DNA of 64,000 nt from Fimbriimonadaceae bacterium (GTDB lineage Bacteria > Armatimonadota > Fimbriimonadia > Fimbriimonadales > Fimbriimonadaceae): contig CP075365.1 of the NCBI GenBank assembly GCA_019454125.1, forward strand, positions 1,110,218-1,174,217. The letters run 5' to 3'. Within the stretch, counting starts at the first letter, position 1, and every line of letters begins with the position of its first letter. The position numbers and the translations under genes were made by a program. The notes under the pieces were generated by a model, which made no database searches, was not told the origin of the DNA, and saw nothing but the letters and a program-made list of their open reading frames with translations. Of the stretch, positions 32,346 through 40,427 are shown piece by piece.

Positions 32346-34775
32346 CTACCGGTGGCCGACCTCTGGCTTTGCCCCAAAGTTCTGGATCAAGAAGCGCAAA
32401 TAGAAGGCCAACGTGTCCCGGCGGTTGATGTCGCCGCCCAAGCCATGGTCTCCCGTCGGGTCGATGACCAGTTCGACCAAGGGGCCCCTTCCGTTCTGCA
32501 GCAAGGTCCGATAGACCGCGATCGTGTGCTGGAACAACACGTTCGAATCCTCCATCCCGTGAAGAAGCATCAGGCGGTCTTGGAGGTTCATCGCGACTTT
32601 TGTCAGCGAGAATTTGTCCAGAAACTCGACTTTTCCGGCCTCCTGGATCCCGATAACGTTCTCGACATAGCCCTGGTTGTAATTTTGCCATTCCGTGGGG
32701 CCAGCACCGGCAATACCCACCTGGTAGACGCCCGGTTGCGTGTACAAGACATGTTGGGTTTGCCAGCCGCCGAACGACCAACCGTTCAGGGCCATGCGAT
32801 TGGGGTCGGCGCCATATTCAGCCTGGAGGTGGCGGGCCGCGTCCACCAGGTCCTCGGTCTGGGGCACGCCGATCTGTCCGCTACTGGCCCGACCAAAGAG
32901 GGCGCCGTAGCCGGAAGATCCACGGGGGTCGACGGTGGCGGTGACGTAGCCCATGCTGTACGTCAAGTACATGTTGAAGAGGTAGGCGGTGGAGTTGAAG
33001 CTGCCGTCCACCACGCTCGAACCCGTTCCAAGCGGGCCGCCGTAGGTGTAGACCATGCACGGGCGCAGGTCCGTCTTCTTCCAATCCTTCGGCAGGAAGA
33101 CGAAGCCGCTGACCGTGTGACCATGGCGGTTTTTGAACGAGAACCGCTGCGGCTTTATGCGGTTCACGGCGGCGAATTCCTCCAGATGGTGGGACGTCGT
33201 GAGCTTCGTCTCTCGGCCGCCCTTTATCAGGTAGGTCTCCTTCGGAGTCGACCAATTGGCGAAAGCGGCCAGTGCAGCGCTGCAGTCGTTCGAGACCGTC
33301 GGGCTGTCATAGTTGCCCTCGCCCTTCGACCATTTGGTGAGGGAGCCGTCGGCAATGGACGCCGTGTAGATCTGAGCCCGGCCCACGTCACCGCCGTTCG
33401 AATAGCCCACGAGTTTTTTGCCGTCCCTGCTGATGCAGACGGGGTAGAAGTCGAATTCCCCTTGAACGATCGGCCGGCTTGTCTTCTGCACTGGGTCGAT
33501 GAGCCAAGGCAAGCGCCAGCCGGTCGTCTCCAAAAGGGCCACGACTCTTTCACCGTCTGGTGTAAAGAACGGAGCCGCCTGGTCGTTGCCCAGCATTTCG
33601 CCCGGTTCCGTGACTTTGGCCACCGACTCGACTTTCTTCGTGCCGAGGTCGGCCACGAAGACCTCCCGCTCTCGGCTGGAGCGGTTCAGGGTTGCGAACG
33701 TAAACCGCTTACTGTCCGGAGACCAGGGAGTCGTCCTCGTTAAGACATCGCGGACAAAGTCCTCGTCCGCGCTCTTCCACTTCCAGACTTCCCAGGGTTT
33801 ATTGTCGTCGAAGTCGGGTTTCGTTAAGTCGTAAAGGAAGAGGTATCGCTCTTCCTTAAGCTTCTCGTCGGGCGTGCCGTAATACTGGTTGCTCCGCCGA
33901 ATCTCTGGGAAGCGTTTGCGATAGCTTATCCATGTGATCTGGTTGTACTCCCCTGTCGATTTGCCGCTAAAGATCATCATCTTCGAGCCGTCCGGCGAAA
34001 GCGAGTACCCCCAAAGCGGTAACCCATCGGGCAGTTTAGGGTCAAGTTGCGTCACTCCAGGGCCGTCGAAGCGCATACGGAATAGACCCTGGCCGCGGCG
34101 AAAATAGAATCCGGCGTCGTCCGGCATCCACCGAACGTCGGATTCGCCCTCGCGAGTATTGGTCAGTCTAGTGACCTGTCCACCGGGACCTTCGACCTTT
34201 ATGGTCTCCGAACCCTTCCATCCGGGCCCCGATCGAACCGGATCCCACCGATCGGGCTGCACTTCCAGGAGGAAGAGGTCGCCGCGATAGACGAACAATA
34301 GCCGGTCTCCAGAATGCGACCATTCATAGTCGGAGACACCGGGGTACTCGGGCAGCGGCTCTTTGCGGTCCTCGTCCTCTTTCTTTTTCTTGTTCTGCCA
34401 CTCACGATAGCCTTTTTCATCGAGTTTCAGGCTTTCGTCGCGTTCGCGGTCTTCCCTGGCGAACCGGTCGCCGGCCTTCACCGCTTCGTAATCGAAGGCT
34501 TTCAGGAGGTCGAGACTGGTCGCCCGGATGGCCTTGCCTTTCTGGGTGTCGTAAATCCACAGGTCGCTGCCGCGGTCGTCGTAGGCGTTCCAGAGGTAGG
34601 CGACGAACCGGTCGTCGTGGCTCCACTGCGCGGCCCTCGCGGTCTTCCCGAAGAAAGAGCGGCGGGGGAACAGGTCGTCGAATTTCAGGTCGGATTCGAC
34701 AGTCGGGGTCCAGGGCTGGGCGGTGGCGACAAGGTTGAGGCTGATGAGAGCCAAGAGCGTAAGTCCGCTTCGCAT
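32346..34775 (-). CDS. secreted S9 family peptidase (dipeptidyl-peptidase IV-like)
   Basis: 809 residues. A signal peptide (about 1-19, ending ATAQ) is followed by an eight-bladed beta-propeller (about 40-520) with repeated W-S-x-D-x-x segments, including a charged Lys/Glu-rich insertion near 130-150. The C-terminal alpha/beta-hydrolase domain has nucleophile Ser667 in GWSFGG, Asp in HGMEDSNV and His in GDHGLGG. Such enzymes cleave dipeptides after Pro or Ala from peptides that enter the propeller. The transcript probably starts at CATAAT 13 bases upstream of the ATG. One of four S9-like hydrolases in the window, showing a protein-degrading lifestyle. Confidence 0.92.
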   Translation of the reverse strand: MRSGLTLLALISLNLVATAQPWTPTVESDLKFDDLFPRRSFFGKTARAAQWSHDDRFVAYLWNAYDDRGSDLWIYDTQKGKAIRATSLDLLKAFDYEAVKAGDRFAREDRERDESLKLDEKGYREWQNKKKKEDEDRKEPLPEYPGVSDYEWSHSGDRLLFVYRGDLFLLEVQPDRWDPVRSGPGWKGSETIKVEGPGGQVTRLTNTREGESDVRWMPDDAGFYFRRGQGLFRMRFDGPGVTQLDPKLPDGLPLWGYSLSPDGSKMMIFSGKSTGEYNQITWISYRKRFPEIRRSNQYYGTPDEKLKEERYLFLYDLTKPDFDDNKPWEVWKWKSADEDFVRDVLTRTTPWSPDSKRFTFATLNRSSREREVFVADLGTKKVESVAKVTEPGEMLGNDQAAPFFTPDGERVVALLETTGWRLPWLIDPVQKTSRPIVQGEFDFYPVCISRDGKKLVGYSNGGDVGRAQIYTASIADGSLTKWSKGEGNYDSPTVSNDCSAALAAFANWSTPKETYLIKGGRETKLTTSHHLEEFAAVNRIKPQRFSFKNRHGHTVSGFVFLPKDWKKTDLRPCMVYTYGGPLGTGSSVVDGSFNSTAYLFNMYLTYSMGYVTATVDPRGSSGYGALFGRASSGQIGVPQTEDLVDAARHLQAEYGADPNRMALNGWSFGGWQTQHVLYTQPGVYQVGIAGAGPTEWQNYNQGYVENVIGIQEAGKVEFLDKFSLTKVAMNLQDRLMLLHGMEDSNVLFQHTIAVYRTLLQNGRGPLVELVIDPTGDHGLGGDINRRDTLAFYLRFLIQNFGAKPEVGHR

Positions 34776-34788
34776 GGCGTGTAGCCCT

Positions 34789-34794
34789 ATTATG
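34789..34794 (-). promoter_or_regulatory. candidate -10 element
   Basis: CATAAT on the minus strand, 13 bases before the S9 peptidase ATG at 34775. It implies a leader of only a few bases. Confidence 0.35.
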
Positions 34795-34803
34795 GGGCCA
34801 AGC

Positions 34804-35346
34804 TCATTCGAACTTGACGTTTCGCAGGTCGAACTCGACCACCGCGACGATCCCGTTCGTGAGCCAAGAAGCGGCCGGGGCGATCTTATCGATCAGGGCG
34901 AATACGGCGACGTTGTCGGCGAGCATGTCCGCGCAGAAGCGCTTGATGCCACGCTCGCGGGCGGCGCGCACGAGGTGCAGGGCAAGGCGCGTCCCGACGC
35001 CCATCCGCTGGACCGGGTCTCCCACAAGCACGGCGAACTCGGCGACCTGGCCGTCGCTATCCCGCCGGATGAAGCTGCCGGCGGCCAGCGCCTCCCAGCG
35101 GTCCCCAGTGCGGCGGAAGGCCACGATGCAAAGGTGGTTCCAGCCGTCCACCGACGTGAGGTAGCGGAGTTCTGCTTCCGTGAACCGGTCGCGGTGACTC
35201 ATCAATCGGCGGTACATGGTGTCGCGGCTGAAATAGCGGAACCCGTCTTGGAACCAGGGCGCGTCTGTCGGCCGCACCAGGCGGAAGAGCGCCTCCGTCC
35301 CGTCCGGCAGCCTGAACCGTTCGCGCCAGTTCCGGCCGTAAACCAT
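34804..35346 (-). CDS. GNAT family N-acetyltransferase
   Basis: 180 residues from the ATG at 35346. The GNAT fold is visible: FRLVRPTDAPWFQDGFRYFS at the start, the central strand GQVAEFAVLVGDPVQRMGVG with the acetyl-CoA pyrophosphate loop (V-x-R-M-G-V-G-T), and LVRAARERGIKRFCADML. This N-terminal style (L-R-x-x-R-P-x-D) is that of the GNAT domain found alone or attached to acyl-CoA synthetases that acetylate protein Lys. The frame is open upstream, but those residues overlap the divergent adenosine deaminase and are not credible. Target unknown. Confidence 0.87.
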   Translation of the reverse strand: MVYGRNWRERFRLPDGTEALFRLVRPTDAPWFQDGFRYFSRDTMYRRLMSHRDRFTEAELRYLTSVDGWNHLCIVAFRRTGDRWEALAAGSFIRRDSDGQVAEFAVLVGDPVQRMGVGTRLALHLVRAARERGIKRFCADMLADNVAVFALIDKIAPAASWLTNGIVAVVEFDLRNVKFE

Positions 35347-35406
35347 GGCGTCATTGTGCGCCGCCGGCGGTCGAGGGCCCGGAGCCGCGCCGCCCTCCGT
35401 GGGATC

Positions 35407-36489
35407 ATGAGGAGGATCGTGGAGGAGCAGGCCGCCCCGCTTTCTACCGAGTTCGAGAGCTTTCTCCGCGCGATGCCGAAGGTGGAGCTCCACGTCCACC
35501 TGGAGGGCTCGATCCGTCCCGAGACCCTGCTTCAGCTGGCCGAGCGGAACAACATGCCCTTGCCCGCGACCACGGTCGAAGGGCTCCGCGAATGGTACCG
35601 GTTCACCGACTTCCCCCACTTCGCCAACATCTATTGGAGCTGTAGCCAATGCATGCAGCACCCCGAAGACCTGGAGTTCGTCGCGCGTGAGTTCCTGGCG
35701 GGCCAAGCGGAGCAGAACATCCTCCACACGGAGGCGACCTTCACCGCCCTCACCGTCTTCCGCCGGGGCGGCATTCCGTGGGAAAAGCAGGTCGAAGCCC
35801 TGAACCGGGCGCGCGCTTGGGGCGAGGCGGAGCTCGGCGTGACCTGCAACATCATCGTCGACCTCCCGCGTGAGGCGTGCTCAGACGAGGAGGCGATGAT
35901 GGTCGCCGACTGGGTGGTCGATGCGCATGGAGAAGGGGTCCACGCCTTCGGCCTGGGAGGGTACGAGGTCGGGTTTCCGCCGTCCCTCTTCCGCAAGGCG
36001 TTCGACCGGGTGCGCGCGGCGGGTGTCCCGAGCATCCCCCATGCAGGCGAGACCGAGGGGCCGGCCAGCATCCGAGGGGCGATCGATGAACTCGGCGCCT
36101 TGCGCATCGGCCACGGCGTGCGGTGCATGGAAGACCCTGCGCTGGTCGAAGAGCTGGTGCAGAGCCAGATGCCGCTCGAGGTGTGCCCGACCAGCAACGT
36201 CTGCCTCGGAGTGGTGCCGAGCCTGGCCGAGCACCCGCTCCCAAGAATGATCGCGGCCGGGTTGAACGTCAGCGTCAACTCCGACGACCCGCCCATGTTC
36301 GGCACGACCCTCACGGACGAATGGATCGGTGTCGTCCGCGAGTTCGGCTTTGACGCGGGTGCGGTCAGGCGCCTGACGCTCGCCGCCGTCGAGGCCGCCT
36401 TGCTGGACGACGCGCGGAAGCAACATTTGCGCGAGTCGGTCGCCGCGTTTTTCGATGCCGAGACGCCGTTACTTCACCGTGAGGGCTAG
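35407..36489 (+). CDS. add: adenosine deaminase family protein
   Basis: 360 residues. Zinc-dependent hydrolytic deamination of adenosine (or adenine, or another purine). Metal ligands and catalytic residues are all present: VELHVHLEGSI (His29, His31), SIPHAGE with the catalytic Glu, RIGHGVRC and VNSDDPPMF (Asp ligand). The length matches bacterial Add proteins. The ATG at 35407 has no Shine-Dalgarno sequence; AGGAGG just after it could serve a GTG at 35419, but its spacing is too short. It is divergent from the GNAT gene with only 60 bases between, and its 3' end overlaps the gene at 36469 by 21 bases. Confidence 0.9.
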   Translation: MRRIVEEQAAPLSTEFESFLRAMPKVELHVHLEGSIRPETLLQLAERNNMPLPATTVEGLREWYRFTDFPHFANIYWSCSQCMQHPEDLEFVAREFLAGQAEQNILHTEATFTALTVFRRGGIPWEKQVEALNRARAWGEAELGVTCNIIVDLPREACSDEEAMMVADWVVDAHGEGVHAFGLGGYEVGFPPSLFRKAFDRVRAAGVPSIPHAGETEGPASIRGAIDELGALRIGHGVRCMEDPALVEELVQSQMPLEVCPTSNVCLGVVPSLAEHPLPRMIAAGLNVSVNSDDPPMFGTTLTDEWIGVVREFGFDAGAVRRLTLAAVEAALLDDARKQHLRESVAAFFDAETPLLHREG

Positions 36490-37116
36490 GCTGAAGGTTT
36501 CTTCGGAAAGCTTGGCCGAGCCCGTTGCCCGCACGAGTGCCTTCGCCGCTGGGTCGTAGATCTGGGTGAAGTCGAAGCTCGCTGAGTCTCCGGCGCCGGG
36601 CGTCAGCACGGCGCGGACGCTCAAGCGCGGAAGTTTCTTGTCGCCCGCCTCCTCATAGCCCGAAAACTTCCCGGTGCCCTTGAAGGCCACACCGTCGATC
36701 GCCCAATCGATCTTGTACTCGTCCCCCTCCGCAAGCTCGGCGGCGGGCAGGTAGGACAGGAGGAGGGAGATGACGAAGAACATCTCTGGCCCGGACATGT
36801 TGACGGCGGTCGGCAGACCGTGGCTGTCGAGAATGAAACTTGGCTGTCCCGCTTCAGCGATCTGGCTCATCTCATTCCCGTTGATTTTCATCGACCAGAC
36901 CGTAGGATTCAGGTTGGCCTGCACGCCCTTGTCAGACTTTGCCCCGTAGCTCAGGTCGAAGACCGACTTGGTGCTGAACTCGTTCTCGCCTTTGGCCTGG
37001 ATGTCAAGGTCATAGACCAGCTTCTTCTTCGAAGATTGGTCATGGACGAAGTCCACCTTTTGGGCAAAGGCGGGCGCGACTGCGGCGAAAAGGGCGAAAG
37101 CGGCAAAGGTTCTCAT
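36469..37116 (-). CDS. secreted hypothetical protein
   Basis: 215 residues from the ATG at 37116. Function not recognised. A clear signal peptide (MRTFAAFALFAAVAPAFAQ) is followed by a beta-rich protein with an even alternation of hydrophobic and charged strands (KLVYDLDIQAKGENEF, FKGTGKFSGYEEAGDKKLPRLSVRA, FSLALTVK). It contains no Cys in the mature part. The pattern is like that of periplasmic proteins with a lipocalin- or LolA-like half-barrel, but I cannot assign a family. It overlaps add by 21 bases at the 3' ends. Confidence 0.75.
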   Translation of the reverse strand: MRTFAAFALFAAVAPAFAQKVDFVHDQSSKKKLVYDLDIQAKGENEFSTKSVFDLSYGAKSDKGVQANLNPTVWSMKINGNEMSQIAEAGQPSFILDSHGLPTAVNMSGPEMFFVISLLLSYLPAAELAEGDEYKIDWAIDGVAFKGTGKFSGYEEAGDKKLPRLSVRAVLTPGAGDSASFDFTQIYDPAAKALVRATGSAKLSEETFSLALTVK

Positions 37117-37239
37117 GCGGTCCACGTTCCTGGGCGAGGCGAATCGCCCGTTGGTTAGGCGACACTCTATCACAGGCCCGAACAACGGGCGCGTTTCATC
37201 GGGGCCTGGAGCGGCTTTGCCGCTAGGCCCATTGGGCGG

Positions 37240-38415
37240 CTACCCCGCCGGGGAGTTCTGCTTTTTCACCCGCCGCTTCTTCCGACGAGGGACCATGTCC
37301 TTCATCGCATCTAACCGGCCGAAGCAGAGCAGCCGGTCCCCTGCGATCAGCGCATGGTTCCGCGAGGGGTTGGGGATCGTCGTCCCTTCGTGCTCCAAGG
37401 TCAGGACGACCACGTCCTGTTCTCGCAGACCGCTCTCATGGATCGTCTTGCCCTCGTACGTGGAATCTTTCGAGACCACGAGCTCGGCGACGCCGTACCC
37501 GCTGGTCACGGTGAGGCGCTCGCGCACATCCAGCTCGGGGAAGAGGACCTGCTGTTCGACGTAGTCGACGATGCAGCCGGCGACGTCGACCCCGGTGGTC
37601 CGTTCGATCCCTTGCAGGCCGGGCGAGGAGTTGACTTCGATCACCTGCGGCCCTTCGGCCGACTCCAGCATGTCCACGCCGGCGACACGTAGCCCGAGGA
37701 TCTGGGCGGCACGGACGGCGGTCTCTCGAAAGGGTGCGTCGAGCTCTACCGGCTCGGCCATGCCCCCCCGGTGGATATTGGCGCGGAACTCCGTGCCTTG
37801 GGCGACGCGGCGCATCGCCGCGACCACTTGGTCGCCCACGACCAGGGCGCGCACGTCCTTGCCCTTGCTCTCCGCCACGAACTTCTGCACGATCACGTTC
37901 TGCTTGGCGCCCTGCATCGTCTCGATGATCGCCTCCGCCACTTTTTGAGTCTCGGCGAGGATGACGCCGACACCTTGGGTGCCCTCCAAGAGTTTGATGA
38001 TCACGGGGGCGCCCCCGACCCGCTGGATCGCGGGCAAGATATCGTCCCGGCCGCGGACGAAGGAGGTCGGCGCGATGCCGATGTCGTACCGAGAGAGGAT
38101 TTGAAGCGAGCGGAGCTTATCCCGGCTGTTCGTGACCGCGTTCGCCGTGTTCGCGACGAAGACGCCCATCTGCATGAACTGGCGGACGACGCTGACCCCG
38201 AACTGGGTGACGGACGCCCCGATGCGGGGAATGACGGCGTCCACCATGTGCATCCTCCGTCCCCGGTAGAAGAGGTCGGGCTCGCCCGTCTCCAGGAGGA
38301 GGGAGAACTTCAGTGTGTCCAAGACTTGGACTTGGTGCCCACGCCCCCGGGCAGCCTCGCGCAGACGGCGCGTGCTGTAAAGGCGCGGGGCGCGGGAGAG
38401 GATGACGACCTTCAC
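37240..38415 (-). CDS. RimK-type ATP-grasp ligase fused to an RCK_C/TrkA-C domain
   Basis: 391 residues. Residues 1-300 are an ATP-grasp ligase of the RimK/LysX family (MKVVILSRAPRLYSTRRL, NSRDKLRSLQIL, PVIIKLLEGTQGVGV, VIEVNSSPGLQGIE), which adds Glu or similar amino acids to a protein or small-molecule terminus, in E. coli ribosomal protein S6. Residues about 303-375 are an added regulatory domain with the TrkA-C pattern (GYGVAELVVSKDSTYEGKTIHESGLREQDVVVL, LIAGDRLLCFG), usually a c-di-AMP or ligand-binding part of potassium channels. It ends in a Lys/Arg-rich tail. It lies 21 bases downstream of its RimB-like partner. Confidence 0.88.
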   Translation of the reverse strand: MKVVILSRAPRLYSTRRLREAARGRGHQVQVLDTLKFSLLLETGEPDLFYRGRRMHMVDAVIPRIGASVTQFGVSVVRQFMQMGVFVANTANAVTNSRDKLRSLQILSRYDIGIAPTSFVRGRDDILPAIQRVGGAPVIIKLLEGTQGVGVILAETQKVAEAIIETMQGAKQNVIVQKFVAESKGKDVRALVVGDQVVAAMRRVAQGTEFRANIHRGGMAEPVELDAPFRETAVRAAQILGLRVAGVDMLESAEGPQVIEVNSSPGLQGIERTTGVDVAGCIVDYVEQQVLFPELDVRERLTVTSGYGVAELVVSKDSTYEGKTIHESGLREQDVVVLTLEHEGTTIPNPSRNHALIAGDRLLCFGRLDAMKDMVPRRKKRRVKKQNSPAG

Positions 38416-38436
38416 AAGAGTCCAGGCTGGGCGTCC

Positions 38437-38865
38437 CTACGACTTTGGCCGATGAACCAGGTGAACCGAGTGGGCGTCCACCAAAAATTCATCTCCGAGC
38501 GCGGTGCGGCCCACGAGCATCCTCACCTTCATATTATCTCTGCTCACGAGGGAAATTTCGACCCTTTTTTCGACGGGGCCTAGGCGGAAAAGGGTCTCCA
38601 CGAAGTACCGCTCGTGCTTTACGCCGTTGCTCGAGGTCACATGGCTCCTGCGCGAGATGGGCGCTTCGACCGTGACGCGTTTGTGCCGGTGGCGGAGGTC
38701 CAGCACGACCTGGAACCGGATGCGCCCCTCGCCGACTTCCTCGATCTGCTCGACGTGGACCGCGCTGCTCCTGGCACCGGTGTCGATCTTGGCGTGCAAT
38801 CCCTCGATCCCCCATTCCGGAAGGTCGACGAACTCCCTCCACCCGATCACCAGTCGCTCAGCCAT
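38437..38865 (-). CDS. RimB/RloA-like retropepsin-type protease
   Basis: 142-residue protein of the putative ATP-dependent zinc-protease family (PF05618), a retropepsin-fold group that includes RimB. The signature is the N-terminal LVIGWREFVDLPEWG followed by the catalytic AKIDTGARSSAVHV (D-T-G-A) and later SRDNMKVRMLVGRTAL. In Pseudomonas the Rim system trims or balances Glu tails added to S6 by RimK; the adjacency here, 21 bases ahead of the rimK-like gene on the same strand, supports the same pairing. AATAAT 5 bases before the ATG suggests a leaderless start. Confidence 0.92.
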   Translation of the reverse strand: MAERLVIGWREFVDLPEWGIEGLHAKIDTGARSSAVHVEQIEEVGEGRIRFQVVLDLRHRHKRVTVEAPISRRSHVTSSNGVKHERYFVETLFRLGPVEKRVEISLVSRDNMKVRMLVGRTALGDEFLVDAHSVHLVHRPKS

Positions 38866-38870
38866 GTCCC

Positions 38871-38876
38871 ATTATT
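38871..38876 (-). promoter_or_regulatory. candidate -10 element of the rimB-rimK transcript
   Basis: AATAAT on the minus strand, 5 bases before the ATG at 38865, with no Shine-Dalgarno sequence. Confidence 0.35.
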
Positions 38877-38889
38877 CACGGAGCGAAGG

Positions 38890-39067
38890 ATCTATTCGCC
38901 GTCACTTTTTCTGGGTTGGTGAACGATCCGGCGGCGAAAGCGTCCCTATCTATCTAAGGGGGACGAGAAAGGTCCGTTCGGGGGCCAAAGGAGATCTCCC
39001 TGTACTTAAGGCCACAGGTCTTAGGGTGAAGAGACATCGGCGACCCTCCGGGTCGCCGCCTTTTTTT
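38890..39067 (+). ncRNA. candidate structured RNA ahead of the prepilin gene
   Basis: 178 bases without a protein gene fold into successive plus-strand stems: 38897-38901 with 38929-38933, 38941-38946 with 38960-38965, 38971-38975 with 38982-38986 (one G-U), a stem near 38999-39017, and the terminator at 39038-39067. No plus-strand gene lies upstream that this terminator could serve, and the prepilin start is 95 bases downstream. This suggests either a short RNA or a leader that controls the prepilin gene. No known riboswitch class matched; c-di-GMP-I was considered because it often precedes pilin genes, but its core motifs are absent. Confidence 0.45.
39038..39067 (+). terminator. intrinsic terminator upstream of the prepilin gene
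   Basis: Perfect 8-bp stem CGGCGACC/GGTCGCCG (39038-39045 with 39051-39058), 5-base loop, CC, then seven T. Confidence 0.88.
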
Positions 39068-39161
39068 ATAACCCGCCCGGCAGTGGCAGGTGCCCCAGGA
39101 TTTTTGCCGTCCAGTCCCGCTCTTAACTCGCCCTTAGCATTTGCGTAATAGGCTGGCCTCT

Positions 39162-40028
39162 ATGAAGAGAGCGTTCACCCTGATCGAACTTCTCGTCGTA
39201 ATTGCCATCATTGCCATCCTTGCAGCGATTCTCTTCCCGGTCTTCGCCCAGGCGAAGACGTCCGCAAAAAAGACGGCGACCACGAGCGGCCTTAAGCAGC
39301 AGATGCTGGGCCTCCTGATGTACGCCAACGACAACGAGGATCGAGTGCCGTGGCACTACGGCTATGTCCAGGGCTATCCCGCCCAGGTCTATTACAACGA
39401 CACGACCTGGATCAATAACACCGAGCCTTACCGCAAGAGCCGGCCCTTGACGTTCGACGCCCTCTTGCCCGAGCCCAAGGAGGACGCGACCACTCCGGAC
39501 GGCCGCCCGGCTTTCCGCGATAAGTTCTATCCGAGCTTCCGCTACCGCTGGGGCTGGGTCACGAACATGTCCATGAACGCGGACGGCTTCGGGAACAGCG
39601 GCCTCGGCACCTGCCAGGGCAGTTCGCGGACCAATTCGCTAAGCGCCAACTCGACCAGGACGCTGACCACGATCAACGATCCCGCCCGCCGCATGGCGCT
39701 GACGCCCACCCGCTATTCCGGCTTGAACTACAGCTGGATGTACTTCCAGAGCATCTGGGCGATGAGCCCCTATAAGAACTGGTACGCCAACGACGACTTC
39801 TATTGGGAGACCCTCGTCTGGGACGCCCGAAGAGAGTGGGGGAACCGGTTCGTGGCGGCTTACGCCGATGGCCACGTGGGCCACTATGGGCGGGAAAAGT
39901 TCCTCGGCACTTGCGTCAGCAAAGGCGCCCAGCCGTGCACTCCGGACTACACCGGCAACCAAGACTTCTGCAACAAGTACTTCGCCAGCGAAGACCTGAA
40001 AGAGTTTTGGGGAGTCTTCAACCAGTGA
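39162..40028 (+). CDS. type II/IV-like prepilin (pseudopilin) protein
   Basis: 288 residues. The class III leader is MKRA followed by FTLIELLVVIAIIAILAAIL, with cleavage before the Phe and the conserved Glu at mature position 5, then FPVFAQAK as in Armatimonadota/Planctomycetes DUF1559-like pseudopilins. The remainder is a globular domain with GLKQQMLGLLMYANDNED and a C-terminal AAYADGHVGH motif, also typical of that group. There are four Cys residues near the C-terminus. The ATG at 39162 was chosen because it places the leader correctly. Its stop overlaps the GTG of the lipoprotein gene (GTGA). The function is in a surface fibre or secretion pseudopilus; the substrate is unknown. Confidence 0.92.
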   Translation: MKRAFTLIELLVVIAIIAILAAILFPVFAQAKTSAKKTATTSGLKQQMLGLLMYANDNEDRVPWHYGYVQGYPAQVYYNDTTWINNTEPYRKSRPLTFDALLPEPKEDATTPDGRPAFRDKFYPSFRYRWGWVTNMSMNADGFGNSGLGTCQGSSRTNSLSANSTRTLTTINDPARRMALTPTRYSGLNYSWMYFQSIWAMSPYKNWYANDDFYWETLVWDARREWGNRFVAAYADGHVGHYGREKFLGTCVSKGAQPCTPDYTGNQDFCNKYFASEDLKEFWGVFNQ

Positions 40029-40228
40029 GGAGCCTGCTAGCCCTGCTCGCGCTCGCGACGGCCGTCGGGTGCGGGTCTGACGGTGGCGGCGAGACGAAGG
40101 ACATGTACCTGGACGCTCCGAGCGGAGGCAATGTCGGCAAGGAGGAGCGGGAGAACGCCCTCGGCGCAGACATCAGCAACATGAACAAGACCGGCGCTGA
40201 AGAAACCGGGTCGACCACGACCCGCTGA
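40025..40228 (+). CDS. small lipoprotein coupled to the prepilin
   Basis: 67 residues starting at a GTG inside the prepilin stop (GTGA). The signal MRSLLALLALATAVGC ends in a lipobox (Cys16). The mature part is short, polar and unstructured (GSDGGGETKDMYLDAP, then Lys/Glu/Asn-rich and ending GSTTTR). It is not recognised outside this context. Translational coupling to the prepilin suggests the two are produced in a fixed ratio and act together, for instance as a pilus-associated anchor, which is inference. Confidence 0.8.
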   Translation: MRSLLALLALATAVGCGSDGGGETKDMYLDAPSGGNVGKEERENALGADISNMNKTGAEETGSTTTR

Positions 40229-40238
40229 CCTTCGCTTC

Positions 40239-40263
40239 CCCTTCCCGTCGCCGACGGGAAGGG
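40239..40263. terminator. hairpin after the prepilin-lipoprotein pair
   Basis: Eleven-base stem (40239-40249 with 40253-40263) with a 3-base GCC loop. There is no T run, so termination would be Rho-assisted or the hairpin protects the 3' end. Confidence 0.5.
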
Positions 40264-40415
40264 AGCGCGTCCCCCCAACGCTCGGCCCTTGTAGCGGGGT
40301 GTCCGGCGCTTTAGGCTTCGTTTCGAACATTTGGGCGCGGGTTCTGGCGCTCCTGGAACAGTACAAATGCTGTCTCTTCCCGAACGCTGCGTGGCCATCT
40401 GCCTCTCAGAGGATG

Positions 40416-40421
40416 TAAGCT
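40416..40421 (+). promoter_or_regulatory. candidate -10 element of a leaderless transcript
   Basis: TAAGCT (TAnnnT type) 6 bases before the GTG of gatB at 40428, with no Shine-Dalgarno sequence. Confidence 0.3.
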
Positions 40422-40427
40422 GAAGCC

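Noticed and set aside
38890-39037. c-di-GMP riboswitch before the prepilin
   Set aside because: The GEMM core (conserved purine-rich joins and the tetraloop-receptor arrangement) could not be found on either strand.
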